NCBI GenBank assembly: GCA_937965785.1
Contig: CALCKT010000071.1
Span: forward strand, 1-22,591
Length of the DNA: 22,591 nt
DNA from: an uncultured Propionibacteriaceae bacterium
Lineage (GTDB): Bacteria; Actinomycetota; Actinomycetes; Propionibacteriales; Propionibacteriaceae
Reading direction: 5' to 3'
A model generated the notes under the pieces. The model made no database searches. It was not told the origin of the DNA and saw nothing but the letters and a program-made list of their open reading frames with translations. Every line of letters begins with the position of its first letter. The first letter of the stretch is position 1. Shown here piece after piece: positions 21,274-22,591 of the stretch. The position numbers and the translations under genes are program-made.

Positions 21274-22591
21274 TATGTTTCTTTCTTGATGAACTCGGCG
21301 ACGAGTTGTCCGTCCTTGAGTTTGAGGATGACTTTACCACCCAGATCAAACTGTCCCACCTTGACGGTGCCGTCGGTTCGGGCGTTGACCATCTCATACA
21401 CGACCTCGACGCCTTCGGTTTTCAGTTTCTGGTAGAAGCCGGCGTGTTCTGGCGAGTGCTCCAAGGCCGTCAGGGTTTCGAGGAGTCTCGGGTCCTGGTT
21501 CTTCCCGCTCAACAGGTCCATCACGTACTCCGCGGTTCCCTGCTGCGCCCGGGGACCCGCGGCAGTCTCCCGGCTGCCGAGCCCAGGACTGTCGCCGCCC
21601 TTGTTCTCCCCAACCACCAGCCGCGAATCGCCCTCGGTGCTGAACCGGTCCCCCCTCCCCGCGCCGGTTGGTTTCGCCCCATCCGGGGTGTCGGCGGGTT
21701 CACCCAGCAGAGGCTTGCGCCCTGCACCACCCGCATCCGGGGCGTGATCGAGAGTGAAGTGATGCCCCGCACGATCCCCAGCCCACTCCGAGACCTTCCG
21801 CAAATCAGACGCAGAATTCGCGGCGACCTCGAGACTGTCCCTGATCTTTTCCGCTTTCGCTTGTGATTCAAGATCCAAGCCATCAATGACGTCATCGACC
21901 TCTTTTGCGAGTTTTCTGTAGGACTTGTCGGTGGTGTCGAGTTGCAGTTTCTTACCGTCTAGTGTTTTCAGGGTTTCAATGTCATTGATCGCCTGAGTGG
22001 CCGCACGACGATCCGTGCGTGCTTTGGCGCGGGCCTCATCCCAGATACGCGTATCAGCCTTAGTGCGTTCAGCCAGCGCGGGATTGTTCCAGTCATGATC
22101 ACCCAACAGGATCTTCCGGGCGTAGTACTTGATGCCCTTCGGTCTGTGAGCATACGGATCCTCCGCGAACTGCCCATTGTCGGAATGCCGCAGTCTGTCG
22201 TCCTGGCTCCTGAAGGTGCCTTCCGGATCAGAAGCGTAGTGTTTCCGACCATCACCACGATCAACCTCCAGCGGATCGCCGTGGTCATCGTAGAGAGGAT
22301 TCCCCTTCTCGTCGTAGCGGGGAAGATCATCTATCGGATCGTTTCCTGAACCCGATCCCCCATGATCCGACCCATCACCACCAGAACCAGAACCCTCATC
22401 CGGATGACGATGATCATCCACACCATTGGCACCACCATCAGCACCGTCACCACGCCCGTCACCGGGATGCTCACCCCGGCCAGGGTTTTCATCCACGTCG
22501 GGATGCCTATCCCGACCCGAATGCTCATCCGCATCAGGACGCCTATCCCGACCCGAATGCTCATCCACATCAGGACGCCTATCCCGACCCG
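21273..22591 (-). CDS. Polymorphic toxin, C-terminal part with PD-(D/E)xK-like nuclease domain (5' end outside window)
   Basis: About 439 residues are visible and the frame runs off the right edge, so GTG 22568 is not a trusted start. Order from the edge: 12-aa repeats (EHSGRDRRPDAD), a Gly/Asp/Ser-rich linker, YDEKGNPLYDDHGDPL (RHS-like style), a segment with KYYARKILLGDHDWNNPALAE, a helical stretch of about 90 residues, HHFTLDHAPD, then the toxin domain. Numbering from GTG 22568, that domain has Asp314, GENKGG with Glu321 and Lys323, and AQQGTAEYVMDLL (341-353). Asp, E-x-K and Q-G-T-x-x-Y match restriction-endonuclease-fold toxins, so DNA or RNA cleavage is predicted. The last 56 residues recur as orphan 3' ends. 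Secretion by a type VII-like system is plausible but its N-terminal signal is not visible. Confidence 0.8.
   Translation of the reverse strand, partial: GRDRRPDVDEHSGRDRRPDADEHSGRDRHPDVDENPGRGEHPGDGRGDGADGGANGVDDHRHPDEGSGSGGDGSDHGGSGSGNDPIDDLPRYDEKGNPLYDDHGDPLEVDRGDGRKHYASDPEGTFRSQDDRLRHSDNGQFAEDPYAHRPKGIKYYARKILLGDHDWNNPALAERTKADTRIWDEARAKARTDRRAATQAINDIETLKTLDGKKLQLDTTDKSYRKLAKEVDDVIDGLDLESQAKAEKIRDSLEVAANSASDLRKVSEWAGDRAGHHFTLDHAPDAGGAGRKPLLGEPADTPDGAKPTGAGRGDRFSTEGDSRLVVGENKGGDSPGLGSRETAAGPRAQQGTAEYVMDLLSGKNQDPRLLETLTALEHSPEHAGFYQKLKTEGVEVVYEMVNARTDGTVKVGQFDLGGKVILKLKDGQLVAEFIKKET
22490..22591. repeat. 36-bp in-frame tandem repeat in the toxin linker
   Basis: Units begin at 22502, 22538 and 22574 (ga(t/c)gcctatcccgacccg), and a degenerate unit lies before 22502. 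The array continues past the window edge. Each unit encodes 12 residues of the pattern EHSGRDR(R/H)PD(A/V)D. Confidence 0.85.

Overview
The window is GC-rich DNA with actinobacterial codon usage. Tat-type lipoproteins, sugar ABC transporters that lack their own ATPase, and dispersed 'cgaaaccaccc...ggttgagcc' repeats suggest a Propionibacteriaceae-like actinomycete. The genus is a guess.

Left part (1-6306): the last 47 codons of an Fe/Mn superoxide dismutase, then about 0.7 kb of repeat-rich DNA without genes (22-bp tandem repeats, a duplicated hairpin element, 56-bp tandem units, and a 152-bp MITE-like element). A cobalamin riboswitch follows (about 870-1036). It leads a four-gene, tightly coupled operon for a peptide/nickel-type ABC importer: a lipoprotein binding protein, two permeases, and one polypeptide carrying two fused ATPases. 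A second MITE-like copy lies just after the operon in the same orientation. The riboswitch makes cobalt, nickel or a corrinoid a better substrate guess than peptides.

Middle part (6307-13774): a carbohydrate-uptake locus. It has a large LipO-type lipoprotein binding protein and LplB/LplC-type permeases with no ATPase gene, then a convergent TetR regulator. A cytoplasmic GH5 glycosidase is transcribed divergently from the regulator and is coupled by ATGA to a GH3 beta-glucosidase. The likely job is import of a beta-linked oligosaccharide and its breakdown in the cytoplasm.

Right part (13775-22591): everything is on the minus strand and base composition drops visibly. At the right edge is the 3' part of a large polymorphic toxin with a repeat linker and a C-terminal domain with a PD-(D/E)xK-like E-x-K ... 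QGTxxY pattern. Its stop codon overlaps the start of a small immunity-like gene, followed by a TY-Chap-like chaperone or immunity gene and a 20-bp perfect-stem terminator. To its left is an array of orphan cassettes: five more members of the immunity-like family (one truncated), two more TY-Chap-like genes, two copies of a 227-aa unknown protein that share an identical 383-bp 3' half but differ in the centre, and two leftover 3' ends of the toxin gene, each still overlapping the start of an immunity-like gene. This looks like a mosaic toxin/immunity locus that grows and shuffles by recombination, and it is the most interesting part of the window.
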